DNA of 64,000 bases from Watersipora subatra (taxonomy: Eukaryota; Bryozoa; Gymnolaemata; Cheilostomatida; Watersiporidae): the NCBI RefSeq assembly GCF_963576615.1, contig NC_088711.1:16043869-16107868 (forward strand). The letters are read 5' to 3'. The first letter of the stretch is position 1, and each line of letters begins with the position of its first letter. Below the pieces are notes generated by a model. It saw only the letters and a list, made by a program, of their open reading frames with translations, did no database searches and was not told the origin of the DNA. Below, piece after piece: positions 47,371 through 58,891 of this stretch. The position numbers were made by a program, and so were the translations under genes.

Positions 47371-50300
47371 CTATGACATCCCACTAGAGGACGGTAAGCT
47401 ATTTTTGTCATTTTCTTTCTTTACATTTCGCTCTATCTTCTCTAGAAGTAGAGTCATCTGATTGTTGAGATAAGGTTGACCTTTTCGAGTCTTTTTGCTG
47501 AACAGCTTCTGCCGCTGCTTGCGTTTCTCTGCAGCTGCTGCCTGAGCTTCTTCCCTTTCCTTTATTTTTTGTTCCTTTTCCTGTAACCAACATACAGCCA
47601 ATCTACAACTACCTTTACTCTAAAAACCGAATGTTATAGGAGGATTTTTAATGTGAGGGTAAGAGTATATAACCAGACGTTTACCTGCTGTCTTTTTAGA
47701 TGTTCTTCAGCAGCTGTCCTCCTTTTGTTTTCCGCTGCAACGTTAATTGCAGAGTATGTATCTGTTCTAATGCCCCCTTTTTCAGCTTTCTGTCTAAAAG
47801 AGATCACAGCTATTTGTCATGGTATACAAGGAGGACGAATACATATTCATGAATGAAATTACTACTAAATGAATGAAATTATACTATACTATAGTATAAA
47901 GATAGACACCACAATATCAACTTCCTTACTTTTTGATTACTTCGTATAGGTCATCTTCTCGATGCTCTTTTCTTAAAATTTTTTTGTAGTGATTTATTGT
48001 CTTCTTTTTTCGTATGGAGGTAAATCCAACTGCTGGAACGAAACAAAAGAAGATAGAAAATGGTAATATATTCAATATTAATGCCATCTCAATAGCTCTA
48101 TAAAAAGCCCAACTGCCAATGGCTTTTATGCAGATCTATTCTATTCCACTTGTGCCAACATTAATATAAACAAACTTTTGAGCAATTTTTTCAGTGTGAC
48201 CTTTTAGGAATTGTAATTATCTCATTGGTCTGTACAGAATCACAGCAAGAGCAATCAAAAATATACTGCTACAGAAAACGCCAACAGAAAAAGAAATGCA
48301 TGAACAAAATTAATAGATAGAGACATAATCATCAAATGTAAAAGGTTTTGAGTGCAAGCATTTGAAAGTTGTATGACTAGAATGTTTCACAACTTTTGTT
48401 TCTTTTTCAATGAAGGTGGAGCTTTAAAATTCATTCCGGTGACAGAACAGTTTTCAAACAAAAATATTTAAGCATCCTATTTGGGCTGAATTATGCTGAT
48501 GCCTGTAGCAAGAGGTTTTGCAGTGAGATTTTTTTCATAGTCATAAGAATTCAGAATGAAGTATTTTCACAATGATTTTCATAAAGACGAGTGGCTTGGT
48601 GCTATCTTTGAGATGGTGGTTGTAACAGCATTTCTGACAGAAAAAGCTTACAATTGTTTGTAGAATTGAGTACATGTACATAGTAATGATAGCAAGTCTT
48701 TGGAAAGAGAGTGTTGGATACGGATGCGCTTTGAAGGTTTGGAGTACTCCAGAAAGGTAAAAATCAACAAACCAAGCAACAGTTGTCTTGATTTGCTGTT
48801 ATTCGCTGTTAGCTGTTATAGGCTTAGAGGTTGACAATGTTATACACCATAAAACCTCTAATTGAACGCCACATCTATTCGACCGCCGCCTCTGTTTGAC
48901 CACCAATATGGGAAGGTAGTTGAAAAATAAAGCCCCACCCTTTAATTGAACACCACCTCCATTTGACCGCTACTTTGACATTTTTTGATCTTTACAAACC
49001 CATAATAGCAAGTGATCAATAGAAGTGTCCACAAAATCGTATTAATAACGAATCGTTTACATAAATAATAACCATATCTCTCATTGTCCAATTCAAACGC
49101 TTTTCGCTTTTTTTCGTAAAAACTTTGAAAGCAACACCATAGAAATAATTAATAACTGGATCAGGCTAATAGTAGTTCCTTATTTAATGCAGTCTTGATA
49201 CTTTGAAGTAGGTATATAAAAATGGTTTACATTCACAATGTATATGAGCGACTAGTTTTATGCTAAAAGTGGTGCTTAACAGACATGCGGCTAAAAATTT
49301 ATCATTACATGTATTAGTGCGAAATACAATGCGTAAAAGTTTTCCTCTGCTAAAAAACTGTTTGGACGCTAATATCGCCTAGTTCAGCTGTGCAGAAGAA
49401 GAGCTGAGGTCAGAAGACATTATGGAAGGTTTTGAACAACCAAAAGATGTTCGTTCCATCGTAGGCAACAATCAGAATGCAACTTGCAATTTGTCACGAA
49501 TGTCAAATTGCTAAAATGTCAATTGACCCAAAATGACACGCAAAAATGTCAATTTTATTTCTGCTTGAAAATATGCATAGCAGCCGTAGAAGTTACGCAA
49601 CGTCACTAAAGCTTGGTCTCATACTTCTTATTAGTAAGTTCAGCAATATGGATAGTAGCTTACTCATATTGGTCATTGGCAATGTGCCAGGCTACTGGCA
49701 AGTGACAGGCGCTACATTACCTGCCACTGTTTCTAAGCTGTGTTTCAATACCTATGCAAGGTCGGTCATTCAACTAGTGTACCGTAAATACCCGCGTATA
49801 GGGCGATACCATGTATAGGACACAGTGAATATTTGACCCAAAATGATAGAAAAACTGCTTAACTGTGCATAGGATGCATCCCAATTTTAGTTCTAAATTT
49901 TTATTAATTTTTATAGAAACGGTGGTGTTTCATTTAAATTTCCGTGAAATCATTCGACATTCGTCGAATGATTCCACGACGAATGACATGACATTCGTCG
50001 AATGATTTCACAAAATCATTCGTCATGTCGAATGATTGGTGACAGCGATGAGTGCTGATGTTAGACGCCTTACCATGCCGTGTAACCAACAATGTTAAAT
50101 CAAAATTGAAGTGGCACAATACAGACCTCGTCTTCATCCCCGGCAGTGTGACCAGTATTTTGCAACCGATGGATGTCATTGAGAATAAGCCATTCAAAAC
50201 AGCATTAAAGCAGAAATGGGATGAATAGATGATTAATGGTGAGCATACTTTCACCAAGGGCGGCAACATGAGGAAAGTCGACATGCATATGATCTGCCAA

Positions 50301-53300
50301 CGGTGACCACGAGAATAAATATTGTAAGATCGAAATTTTTATAATAAATTTTTGGTATGATAAATGCATAATTTTTAAAAATAAAATTATCCATGGATAA
50401 GATGCACCTGGATTTTTAAGTCAACTTCTTAAGAAAAAAAGTGCGTCTTATACGTGGGTATTTACGGTATATAGATTATTTGATAGTATCATTGCGGTAA
50501 CCTGATCTTACAATGGATCCATGCTTGTAACTCCTCGTCTATTGCACATAAAATGCTAACTTTGATTGCAAATTGTAGCAAACATCAATGAGTGCAATGA
50601 GCCTTTATGCGACATCATTACATAAAGATATAAAATTAAAATGTCTTCCAATTTATAATGAAATAAAAATTAAAAGCTCCAACAAATTGCATAGCAGGAA
50701 GCAAGCTATAATATCATCCCAAGTTAATTGCATGCAATAGATATCAACTGATAGAGCTATTTCTCGGATTCTCAATGCAAATTTATTAAAAGCACTTTGA
50801 TAAGTTGGAGATAAGTTAGCAGATTTATTGCAACCAAAACAATCAATGTCGCTCCACCGGAAGAAGAGGGCAAAATATAGGTGGCGTTCGCCTTGCTCGT
50901 AAAAGTGTTAAATTTATCTTCCCAAAATTATCATACATAATATATATATAATATACTCATATAGTTTATACAGCTCCATTTCATGTTGAGCACTGTGGTT
51001 TTAGCTCTACCTATAATAAATCGCAATATACATACATATATATGTATATATATACATGTATATATGTGTATATATATACATATATATGTATATACATATA
51101 TATGTACATATATATGTACATATATATATGTATATATATATACATGTATATATGTGCATATATATACATATATATATATACACGTATATAGTCATTGGGG
51201 CACTGGGCACAATAATACCTGTGCATAAATGTGGCTTGCCCAGATACAGACAGCAATCAACTCAAGTGAGTTGCAGAAAATTGCACTATTAGGCGCAGCT
51301 AAGATCTTGAGGCGAGTGCCCAAACTCCCAGGTCTCTGGTAGGAGACTCGAGTTAGAGCAGAAATTACCACCCATATGGGTTAACCGGAGTGAGGAAATA
51401 ATTTATATATAAGTATATATATAAATATATATATACTTATATATAAATAACTATATAATAATTATATATATTAATATAAATAATTATATATACATGTATA
51501 TATAACTATATACATATATATAGTTATATATATATATATACGTGTAATAGTTATGCAAAACAGTTGCACTTAACTTTCAGCTACTGGCAGTTTCATGGCT
51601 TTTTCTGTCAATCTTCAGGCTGCAGCAAGCTTCAGGAGCAGCCTGAAGATTGATCAAAGAAGTCATGAAACTGTCAGTAGCTGAAAGTTAAGTGCAAATG
51701 TTTTACATAACTATCACCATTTGCTCCAATTTCTTGTAGAGCTCTTTTATTTTAGTATTACTTTACTGTATCATTTTATAATATAGTAAATTTCCATGTA
51801 TATATATACATGTATATACTACATATTATCGCTAGAGACACTAGTTTCGTAAATAATGATAAAGAAAAAGCTCTCAATACAGTAAGTGTTGAGTGAATTA
51901 AACTATAATATAAAATTAGTAAATCACTAAAGTTGGTTTTAAGTTCATATAGGTAAGTAGGATAGGTCATGTGAAATTAGAACAACTACTACAGCTCAAT
52001 ATGGCGCCTTACAGTGCCTCGCGTTGCGTGTTCACAACTCGAGTTGCACAACTCGAGTTGTGCAACTCGAGTTGTACAACTCGAGTTGCACAACTCGAGT
52101 TGTACAACTCGAGTTCATCAAAACCCAAGCCGAGTTCTTTCAACAGCAACTCGAGTTCAACAACTCGGCTTGAGAAGATGGAACGCGAAGTACTTTTTTG
52201 GTGCATCATTAAACGCCGTTACAATAACTTCTATGTTCATTTTCGGTGTTCATTCAGTTAATTGTCAGGTTCTAGAGAGATCACTCTTTTTTCATTTGAA
52301 AAAGAACTGGCCCGGCTCCTACATAGATTGTTTTTTAGTTTGTTTTTTACATTCTACAATTGTTTTTGTCTCTTTATATCTATAGAAATAAAAATGCGCA
52401 AATCTCGCCAATATATATAATTTAAATATGTATATATATTTAAATTATTATTAATAAATTTCTGTAAATGTTCTGTGAATGAGACACCCCAAATACTCAC
52501 TTTGCTTTTTTTACAAACCCGTGTTAGTTTTGCGTAACTATGGCGCCTTACAGTGCCTCGCGTTGCGTGTTCACAACTCGAGTTGCCGAGTTGTACAACT
52601 CAGCCTAAGTTTTTGATGAACTCGAGTTGTGTTTCGCAAAACTAGCACGGGTTTGTAAAAAAGCCAAGTGAGTAATTGGGGTGTCTCATTTACAGAACAT
52701 TAACAGAAAGTTAATAATAATAACTTAAATATATATACACATTTAAATTATACATATTGGCGATATTTGCGCATATATATTTCTATAAATATAACGAAAC
52801 AAAACAATTGTAGAATGTAAAAGGCAAACTAAAAAACAATCTATGTGGGAGCCGGGCCACTTCTTTTTCAAATGAAAAAAGAGTTATCTCTCTAAAACCT
52901 GACAAGAAGCTGAATGAACACCGAAAATAAACAAACATAGAAATTATGTCAACGATGTTTAATGATGCACCAAAAAAATTCCATATAAAAATATAGCTAG
53001 AGAAAATGAAATGATGAGATGTTCTCAAGCCGAGTTGTTGAACTCGAGTTGTTGTTGAAAGAACTCGGCTTGGATTTTTGATGAACTCGAGTTGTGTAAC
53101 TCGAGTTGTACAACTCGAGTTATATTTACGAACTCGAGTTGGTAAATATAACTCGAGTTGTACAACTCGAGTTGCAAACTCGGCACACTATAATTCGCCA
53201 TTTATTTCTAGTTTTACAGTACATACATACATAGTTTAATTTCTCTTAGCTAACAGGTGCCTATTGATGTACCATTGTTAATATAACTAGATCTACGGTT

Positions 53301-53705
53301 ATGCTACTGCAATACCAATATATTGCAACTTACTTTTACAAGTCGCGTTGCGTGTTCACAACTCGAGTTGTGCAACTCAAGTTGCAAACACGCAACGTGA
53401 GGCACTGTAAGGCGCCATAGCTCAAAGTATTCATGCTTGTTTTAGTGAGATTGTCAGTTGCTAGAGCTGCAAATGCCAGCCTTTTTATCCTAAACTTACA
53501 GCATGTCATGACTGCTTCTGGTGAAGAAAAAACTAACAACTGACAATGTGTAAAAAGCTGAAATTAAATACATCTGTTGCTTCATACTCCAGTGTGTGCT
53601 AAAAATTGAGCATGTAAAATAATCAATTTTTTTGTCGTTGATACCTTGCTTGCCGCGAGAAGAATCATGCCCGGAACCTTGCCTTTTCCGGCGATCTTTT
53701 GGCAT
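47371..53705 (-). CDS. CCDC59: CCDC59/TAP26-like rRNA-processing protein
   Basis: Minus-strand exons 53645-53705, 47930-48029, 47685-47793 and 47371-47580 join in phase to 159 aa. The last three are strongly supported: [19 protein letters not shown] matches the GFAFRRK..YKKLLRKEK block of human CCDC59, and [20 protein letters not shown] matches its C-terminal KKTKKGQPNLNVQMEYLLQK signature. Between them is a highly charged Lys/Glu/Arg/Ala helix, probably coiled coil. Family members act in the nucleolus in small-subunit rRNA processing (Fyv7-like) and, in mammals, bind TTF-1. The first exon (basic [20 protein letters not shown]) is inferred from phase, composition and a clean acceptor/donor pair. 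It implies a 5.6-kb intron full of transposons. An upstream non-coding exon may end at 54126 (GTTA|GTAAGT). The protein is shorter than the human one (about 240 aa). AATAAA for this strand is at 47230-47235. Confidence 0.75.
48841..49060. mobile_element. Possible end of a degraded DNA transposon
   Basis: AAAACCTCTAATTGAACGCC followed by two similar blocks (TCTATTCGACCGCC, CCATTTGACCGC) is the style of pogo/Tigger termini. I cannot find the opposite end. At 49390-49500 an open piece ([20 protein letters not shown]) might be transposase debris. Lies in the inferred CCDC59 first intron. Confidence 0.35.
49782..50467 (+). mobile_element. Pogo/Tigger element, deleted, with transposase remnant
   Basis: The ends CCGTAAATACCCGCGTATAG and (reverse complement of the right) CCGTAAATACCCACGTATAA are flanked by TA (49780-49781 and 50468-50469). 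At 50099-50229 a plus-strand remnant reads [23 protein letters not shown] and [14 protein letters not shown], the end of a pogo DDE domain including the third catalytic aspartate in QPMDV. The rest of the transposase is missing. At 49950-50040 there is a local cluster of inverted ATTCGTCGAATGAT copies. 686 bp long. Confidence 0.85.
50468..50963. other. Intron spacer, nothing seen
   Basis: AT-rich sequence inside the inferred CCDC59 first intron, with no repeat ends or frames of interest. Confidence 0.4.
50964..51014 (-). repeat. Dispersed repeat beside AT microsatellite, copy 2
   Basis: Reverse-complement partner of 6430-6490 (TTTATACAGCTCC, then GTTGAGCACTGTGGTTTTAG). It borders the microsatellite at 51016. 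Confidence 0.7.
51016..51545. repeat. TA/TATG microsatellites in two blocks
   Basis: Blocks at 51023-51190 and 51400-51545 are dominated by TATATG, TACATG and TA steps, and both strands are largely self-complementary. Open frames rich in Tyr, Ile and Met here come from the repeat. The 200 bp between the blocks look unique. Confidence 0.85.
51542..51718. mobile_element. 177-bp hairpin element
   Basis: Arms of about 80 bp: GTTGCACTTAACTTTCAGCT near the left end pairs with AGCTGAAAGTTAAGTGCAAA on the right, and CAATCTTCAGGCTGC pairs with GCAGCCTGAAGATTG around a short AGCTT-containing loop. Mismatches are few. It looks like a palindromic MITE. The transcript would form one long stem. Confidence 0.8.
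52001..53418. mobile_element. Large palindromic element built on CAACTCGAGTTG, 8-bp duplication
   Basis: The outer ends ATGGCGCCTTACAGTGCCTC and its reverse complement are flanked by AGCTCAAT and AGCTCAAA (7 of 8 identical). Just inside each end lie clusters of the perfect 12-bp palindrome CAACTCGAGTTG joined by TACA or GCA linkers. Two long arms (about 52110-52530 and 52633-53050) are inverted copies of each other; shared pieces include TTTGAAAAAGAA and AATGAGACACCCC. A third copy of the ATGGCGCC end lies in the centre at 52542, so the structure looks like two head-to-head copies. No transposase. Lies in the inferred CCDC59 first intron. Confidence 0.85.
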
Positions 53706-53711
53706 CACCAC

Positions 53712-55382
53712 CTAGATAATATAATAAGCGCCCATTAAATGAAACTTTGTACAACTCTATCTAGACAAGTATCGTTATATATCATCTGCAGAAATGACAA
53801 ACAAAGAAATCAGCAAGATTACTCATTAGCATCATAAGTAAATTGCCATGAGCGTTTTTGCAATACTCACCGATAACCACCAGATAAAAAGCAAAAAGCT
53901 GGTATTGTTCTCTTTAATATCACATTACAAAAGTACGCTAGGCAAACTTTCTCAGACAATTATGTCAAATTGGTGCAAAAAACGTATGGCTCTGCCTGGA
54001 GCGACATCATTTAATCAGCGGATATAAAATCCTTTTAATGGTGCTATTTATAATGTTTAAGGACATTAAATAATGCACAATATAAGCTTATTTCAGCACT
54101 GACCAAGTGCTTCCACGCGACTTACTAACTCGGGCTGACAGGAGCAATGGAACCAAACTCAACAATTACGGAGCTCGACGGATTCTAGCAACATGCGAAT
54201 TAACCAACTGCGTGTTTTAATGGAAACGAAATAATGCGCCTTCAGTCTTACGATTTGGTTGCCGCTTACGTATTTTTGAAGAACTCGGTCTAATCATCTG
54301 CCGTTGAACTGGTAGGTCGTTCTAGCTGACAAATCTCACAGAGTTAATTCGACGTGATTTGACAAGCTACATGTAGCTTTCGGATAACTCGTTTTGCTAA
54401 CGCATACATGTACATGTAATGACTCTAAAGTTGGTTTGCTCGCCGACTCAACTGCCCAGGGTTGATATTCCCTCAAAAGGCCAATTAGGCTCGGCACAAA
54501 ATCATGTTTTTGAGGGGGTTTCAGCAATGATATACAGCCACCATGGGGGGCTGTATATCATTGGTTTCAGACCATGGGGCACTGTCAGTGAATTTGATAC
54601 TTTAGGGGGCCCACATAAAATTTACTAAGTTTTGCTGAACAATTTCTTTCATTGATTGGCCTGATTAGGTGTTCCCCTAGATACATAGGGGATACATATG
54701 CTATAGGCCTAGTGGAAGTTATTTTTATAGCTTCTGAATCATATTGGATGTTTAGCGGGGCGTGAAACTTGGGCGCCCCCTAGGGAACTCCCAGTGTTTA
54801 GGGGGTGTATTTCAAATTGACCAACCAGGTGATTGGGGGTACAATATCCAAGTCTGGACCTAGCCAGGTGGGTGTTTTTTCAGAGTTATCAACCCTGAGC
54901 TCAACTGCTGTAGAAGACAGGTTTATCAATGAATCTATTCCCTTAATTTCAATATTAAGTTATTAAATAATTAAATATTGCAATTTAAAAATGAAATAAT
55001 GGTGGATTGTTAGAAGCTTGATTTCGCTTTTAGTTTAGGCAGAAAAGTGGGGTGATAAACAGAGGTCGTGGCATATTTTGATGATAGTTCACTGTGTCAT
55101 GCAGCTCTGTACATTCACACTAACTATTAGTGATTTTTTATGTAATCCCAGCAAGTTTTACTATTATACTAGCTTTCCCATAAGTTTAATTATAACTTTT
55201 ATCTGTCATAAAAAGTGAAGTAAGCTGGTGCAAACAATAAACTATACGAATCCGTGGTTATTACTTGTTGTGTGCGTAATCACTATATGTGTATATTAGG
55301 AGTAGCCATTATATAATTTTTTATTATGTAACTAGCCATCTTCTTTACCCTTTTAAACTTGCTAAGGCCCGCCCTCTCGGAT
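53712..55382. other. Upstream flank of CCDC59 and intergenic DNA
   Basis: On the minus strand GAGTTA|GTAAGT at 54126 could end a non-coding first exon of CCDC59, which would put the promoter near 54150-54300. The rest has no recognisable gene. A short inverted pair (ATACAGCCACC / GGGGCTGTATAT) lies near 54530-54560. Confidence 0.35.
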
Positions 55383-55796
55383 ATGAATAGTACCTCCGCA
55401 TGTATGGGTATATTCATTCTTGTGCACAATACAAGACATACTACAACCTTTGCTGGATTTTTTTACAAGCGTCAACTAGCTAAAAACCATCTGCAATGCA
55501 CCAGCCTTGACAATGCATCAGCAAGCATCATCTTAACTAAGCAACTAGGCTGGCAATTTCCTAAATTGCACAAGCGTCACAGTGCACCAGCAAATATCAT
55601 CGTCCATAAGCAACTAGGCTGGCAATCTCGCAGATTGTACCAGCATCACAGTGCACCAGCAGAACAGTTATATCTCTCTGGCCATTTCTGCTGGTCAGGA
55701 CCCACAGAAAGTGATATTTTTCCTACAAAAAGCAACAGCAAGTTTGGAGTTGCGATCTCTGTAAACAAAGGGTCGAGGATCAGACAACCTCCGTGA
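55383..55796 (+). other. Open frame over a 69-bp tandem repeat
   Basis: A 137-codon frame from an ATG spans about 2.5 copies of a 69-bp repeat (GCAACTAGGCTGGCAAT at 55541 and 55610). Since 69 is 23 codons, the repeat keeps the frame, giving KQLGWQ...HSAPA twice. No signal peptide, membrane segment or known domain. Likely chance extension by the repeat, but it is one of the longer ATG-started frames outside known genes. Confidence 0.3.
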
Positions 55797-55954
55797 CTGG
55801 TTCACATTACCCTGCTAACTAAAATCCACTTCAAAAGCCATAACTTTTTCTGTTTTGGCTCGAGTATACTGTAGAGAATGACTTTGCTATCTGTAAAAAT
55901 TATAATGTGTACAAACAAAAAGATAAACCATATTGTAGCACTGTAGTTAGTACG

Positions 55955-56024
55955 TGTCTGATTGGTAAGGTTGTGTGATTGGTCAGGTTGTGTCATTGTT
56001 GTGTCTGATTGGTCAGGTTGTGTA
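55955..56024 (+). repeat. Tandem copies of a CCAAT-containing unit
   Basis: Three copies of GTCTGATTGGTCAGGTTGTG or close variants; each includes ATTGG (reverse CCAAT). No adjacent gene start is seen. Confidence 0.6.
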
Positions 56025-56345
56025 TTCCTTTTTAATAATCAACCATCAACAAGCTTGTCGGTAATATAGAATTGAATGTACAACTGGGGCAAAAATAATT
56101 TTAGTATGTTGACCATTCAGCATCCTAGTTTTTAGTTTGCTTAGTATTTGATGTCAGTATTAGTTTTATTACTATGAAATGCATGAGCTAGGTCAGAGTC
56201 TAGCTTTGCTCTCATTAACTGTGTTAGATTTACAACTGTGCAATGTCCATACAGGACTGAGTCTGAATTTGCTGTGAAATTTATTGCGGCTGCTTCACAT
56301 AGTCAGAGAGCTAACTTTTAGAGTGGCTAATGCTGTACATATACT

Positions 56346-56590
56346 AAAAATTCCCCTGTCAGGCAGCCCACAACCAAAGTGATATTAGAAAAAAGAAAGG
56401 GTAATGATGGTTGAGAAATACAATATTAGCAGTCAAATGGCACTGCAGTGCAATAGGATAACTGCAATGGTAGCTGTAATGTAATGGGTGTTATTATGTA
56501 CAACAAACAGCAATAATGAAAGGAAAAGACTATATGTTTATATCTCTCCCCGCAATAGGATAAATGCAATATTATAAGTAAAATGTGAGT
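56346..56590 (-). mobile_element. Helitron family A, 3' fragment
   Basis: Reverse-complement match to the right parts of 13518-14688 and 14773-16162: GCCCACAACCAAAGTGATAT, GGTTGAGAAATACAATATTA and ATATGTTTATATCTCTCC. The 3' terminus has TTAG in place of CTAG. The 5' part is absent. Confidence 0.7.
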
Positions 56591-57237
56591 ACAGTACATG
56601 TAGTCGGTATGACTGTATGACAATACAGTAATACTGTTGTGGAAATCAGCGCTGACTATCCACTAGCAAGTGGGTTCTGGTTACAAGTTGTTTTATACTG
56701 AATGAGTATTAGCTCTCATGCACAACTATAATTGTTGCAAGCAAGATGACTGGTGAATGAGTATGGCTCTTTATTACGCAAGCTAATGCTGCACAGATAT
56801 GAGTTAATGTTCAAATAATCCACAAATGTCCATATATAGTTTCGTCGCTTGTAGACAGTATTTTGTGCTCTTTGTTCTTCTGTCTCACCATGGTATCTTC
56901 CTTCATTACTTATTCTTACCCATCCTGTTCTACACTGCTTTACATATCCTTATATACAGTGTTCCATTGGCTTTCCATGAAAGCTGGCTTGCATATTACT
57001 ACGCTAATCTCAAGATAGCTTGATGCATGTGGCTATTAGAAATAGCTGAGCTTAGCAAATCCATTATATTATTTATATAACAATACTATAATAATGACTA
57101 CAATAAATTGCGTTTGTGACTTGCTCTATTGGTATAAATTGATATAGAAGCGAATTGGCAATCGGGCAAATCAACCGGTAGCCGAAGAGGCTAACAATTT
57201 TAGTTTGGGAAAGTACACGTAATGTTTAGGTGTAACA
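56591..57237. other. Intergenic DNA, no gene seen
   Basis: One 65-codon frame at 56826-57023 with hydrophobic composition has no family resemblance. Nothing else noted. Confidence 0.4.
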
Positions 57238-57364
57238 TAATTCCTACCCGAAAAGTTTTTTGGGGTCGTGATATACAATATATACGGTATACACGAAACA
57301 CAAAATCTTCTACCGTATGTACTCTATTCCGTAACGCTTCCAAAACTTTTCGGATAGGAACTAT
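57238..57364. repeat. 127-bp foldback sequence
   Basis: ATTCCTACCCGAAAAGTTTT at the left pairs with AAAACTTTTCGGATAGGAA at the right; inner TATACGGTATA pairs with TACCGTATGTA. Could be a small inverted-repeat element or a structured transcript. No target duplication identified. Confidence 0.6.
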
Positions 57365-58850
57365 ATTTTACTTAATGTTTATTTCTGATTGCGCTGAGTG
57401 CGGAGCTAAATGTACACGTTTGCGAAAGTTAAAAGTTGCTCATCTCATTACTGAAATACATTGCGATGATTATTTGGTTTTGGCCTGACAAGTCTAGATT
57501 AACGTTTCTTTTTCTCGTTTTTCTTGCATGACTTGTTCAAACAGACTGTATGACCGAGGTTTTTGTAAATCAACATCCATAAAAAATGATGTTTCAGCCA
57601 TCAAGATGGTACTTTGGTTCACAATCAACATTGCTGTTACCGCGATTATTACGTGAAACTGCACAAACTATTGCCAACGATATTTTAGTGAGCATAAAGC
57701 TGTCAGATAATCAATGGTTGCAGTTTGTCATGCCATGAAGTTCTTGGAGACTAATTCGTCAGATGTCGCTGACTTACATCATAAAAAGCTGGCTAGTCAT
57801 ACGCATCTAACAAACAAATTGAACTGCAATGTTCTCTTGAATTAACAAGTTTTGGTGCTTTCTAGACTGACACAAACAACTTGAGCACCTATTAAGATAA
57901 GCTCAACAGTTTACTAACAACCAGGTTGACTTGAATACAAACTGACTGAAACTCCTATCAACTAACCAATAAAAGCAGAAAAAATAATAGCCGCTAAAAT
58001 ATTACTTTTGGACGCAGATCTACTTCATGACTGTGTTTTTAAAGATAAAACCAAATGGCTACTAACATATAGGAATAGATTGAACTCAAACTCTTTGAAA
58101 TAGGCAGGATTACACCACATGATTTGTTGAGAAAGTTTACAATTTCAAATTGCTTGCTAGTGAAGCACAAATGTTAACAAGTCTCATCAGAAGTTGATTC
58201 ATTTGCCACTTTTTGTTACCACTTTCATTTGTGCAAATCTTGGGTCACTCAATATTATTTGTTAAAAGGAAACGGAGAGACAAAATATATATTTTTTATT
58301 ACTATTGTATGGAATTTTAAGGTTCAAACATTGTTGTAGCATGTGTCAGCTTGCATTGTGATTATCAGGAAATTTGACAGGAAATAGCATCAGCAAAGTA
58401 ACTAGAATTTTTTAAATTGTGAGAATTTAAATTGTTGTTTAAATTGTGAGAATTTAAATTGTTATGTTTAAACTGTGAGAATTTAAATTGTTGTTTAAAT
58501 TGTGAGAATTTAAATTGTAATGTTTTGAATTGTGAGAATTTAAATTGTTATGTTTAAATTGTGAAAATCACTGCTCAAAATTTAAAGCTTATTGTTTGCC
58601 AATATCTTTTTAAAATAAATTTGAGCGGTTTGTTTTTAAATTGTTAAAACGGTAAAATACCGCAAAGACTGATCGAAAGCAGTACATCATCTTACATTTC
58701 AGCTATTTACTCAGTATTGTTCTTGTTAGACTATGATAATCTACTGTAGGTATTTCCTGCAATAAAAAACTATTAGGAGATTATTCTCTTCGGTGCAACT
58801 GAGCTTCATGTAATTGAGAGCATATTTTATTGTATTTTGTTTTTATGCAG
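57365..58850. other. Upstream region of DNAJB9
   Basis: Contains the AT-rich tandem repeat listed at 58415. A splice acceptor TTTTATGCAG ends at 58850, so a non-coding first exon of DNAJB9 should lie further upstream. I do not see a canonical ERSE or UPRE, but the true promoter is not located. Confidence 0.4.
58415..58566 (+). repeat. ~27-bp AT-rich tandem repeat, about 5 copies
   Basis: Copies of GTGAGAATTTAAATTGTT followed by a short variable link (GTTTAAATT or ATGTTTAAATT). Lies about 330 bp before the DNAJB9 start codon, in the likely 5' intron. Confidence 0.85.
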
Positions 58851-58891
58851 ATTTAAGCGACAGCTAAGACTCTGACCAACAAACAGAAAAG

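Noticed and set aside
51007-51292. Tyr/Ile/Met-rich frames on both strands
   Set aside because: Translations of a TA/TATG microsatellite; no gene context.
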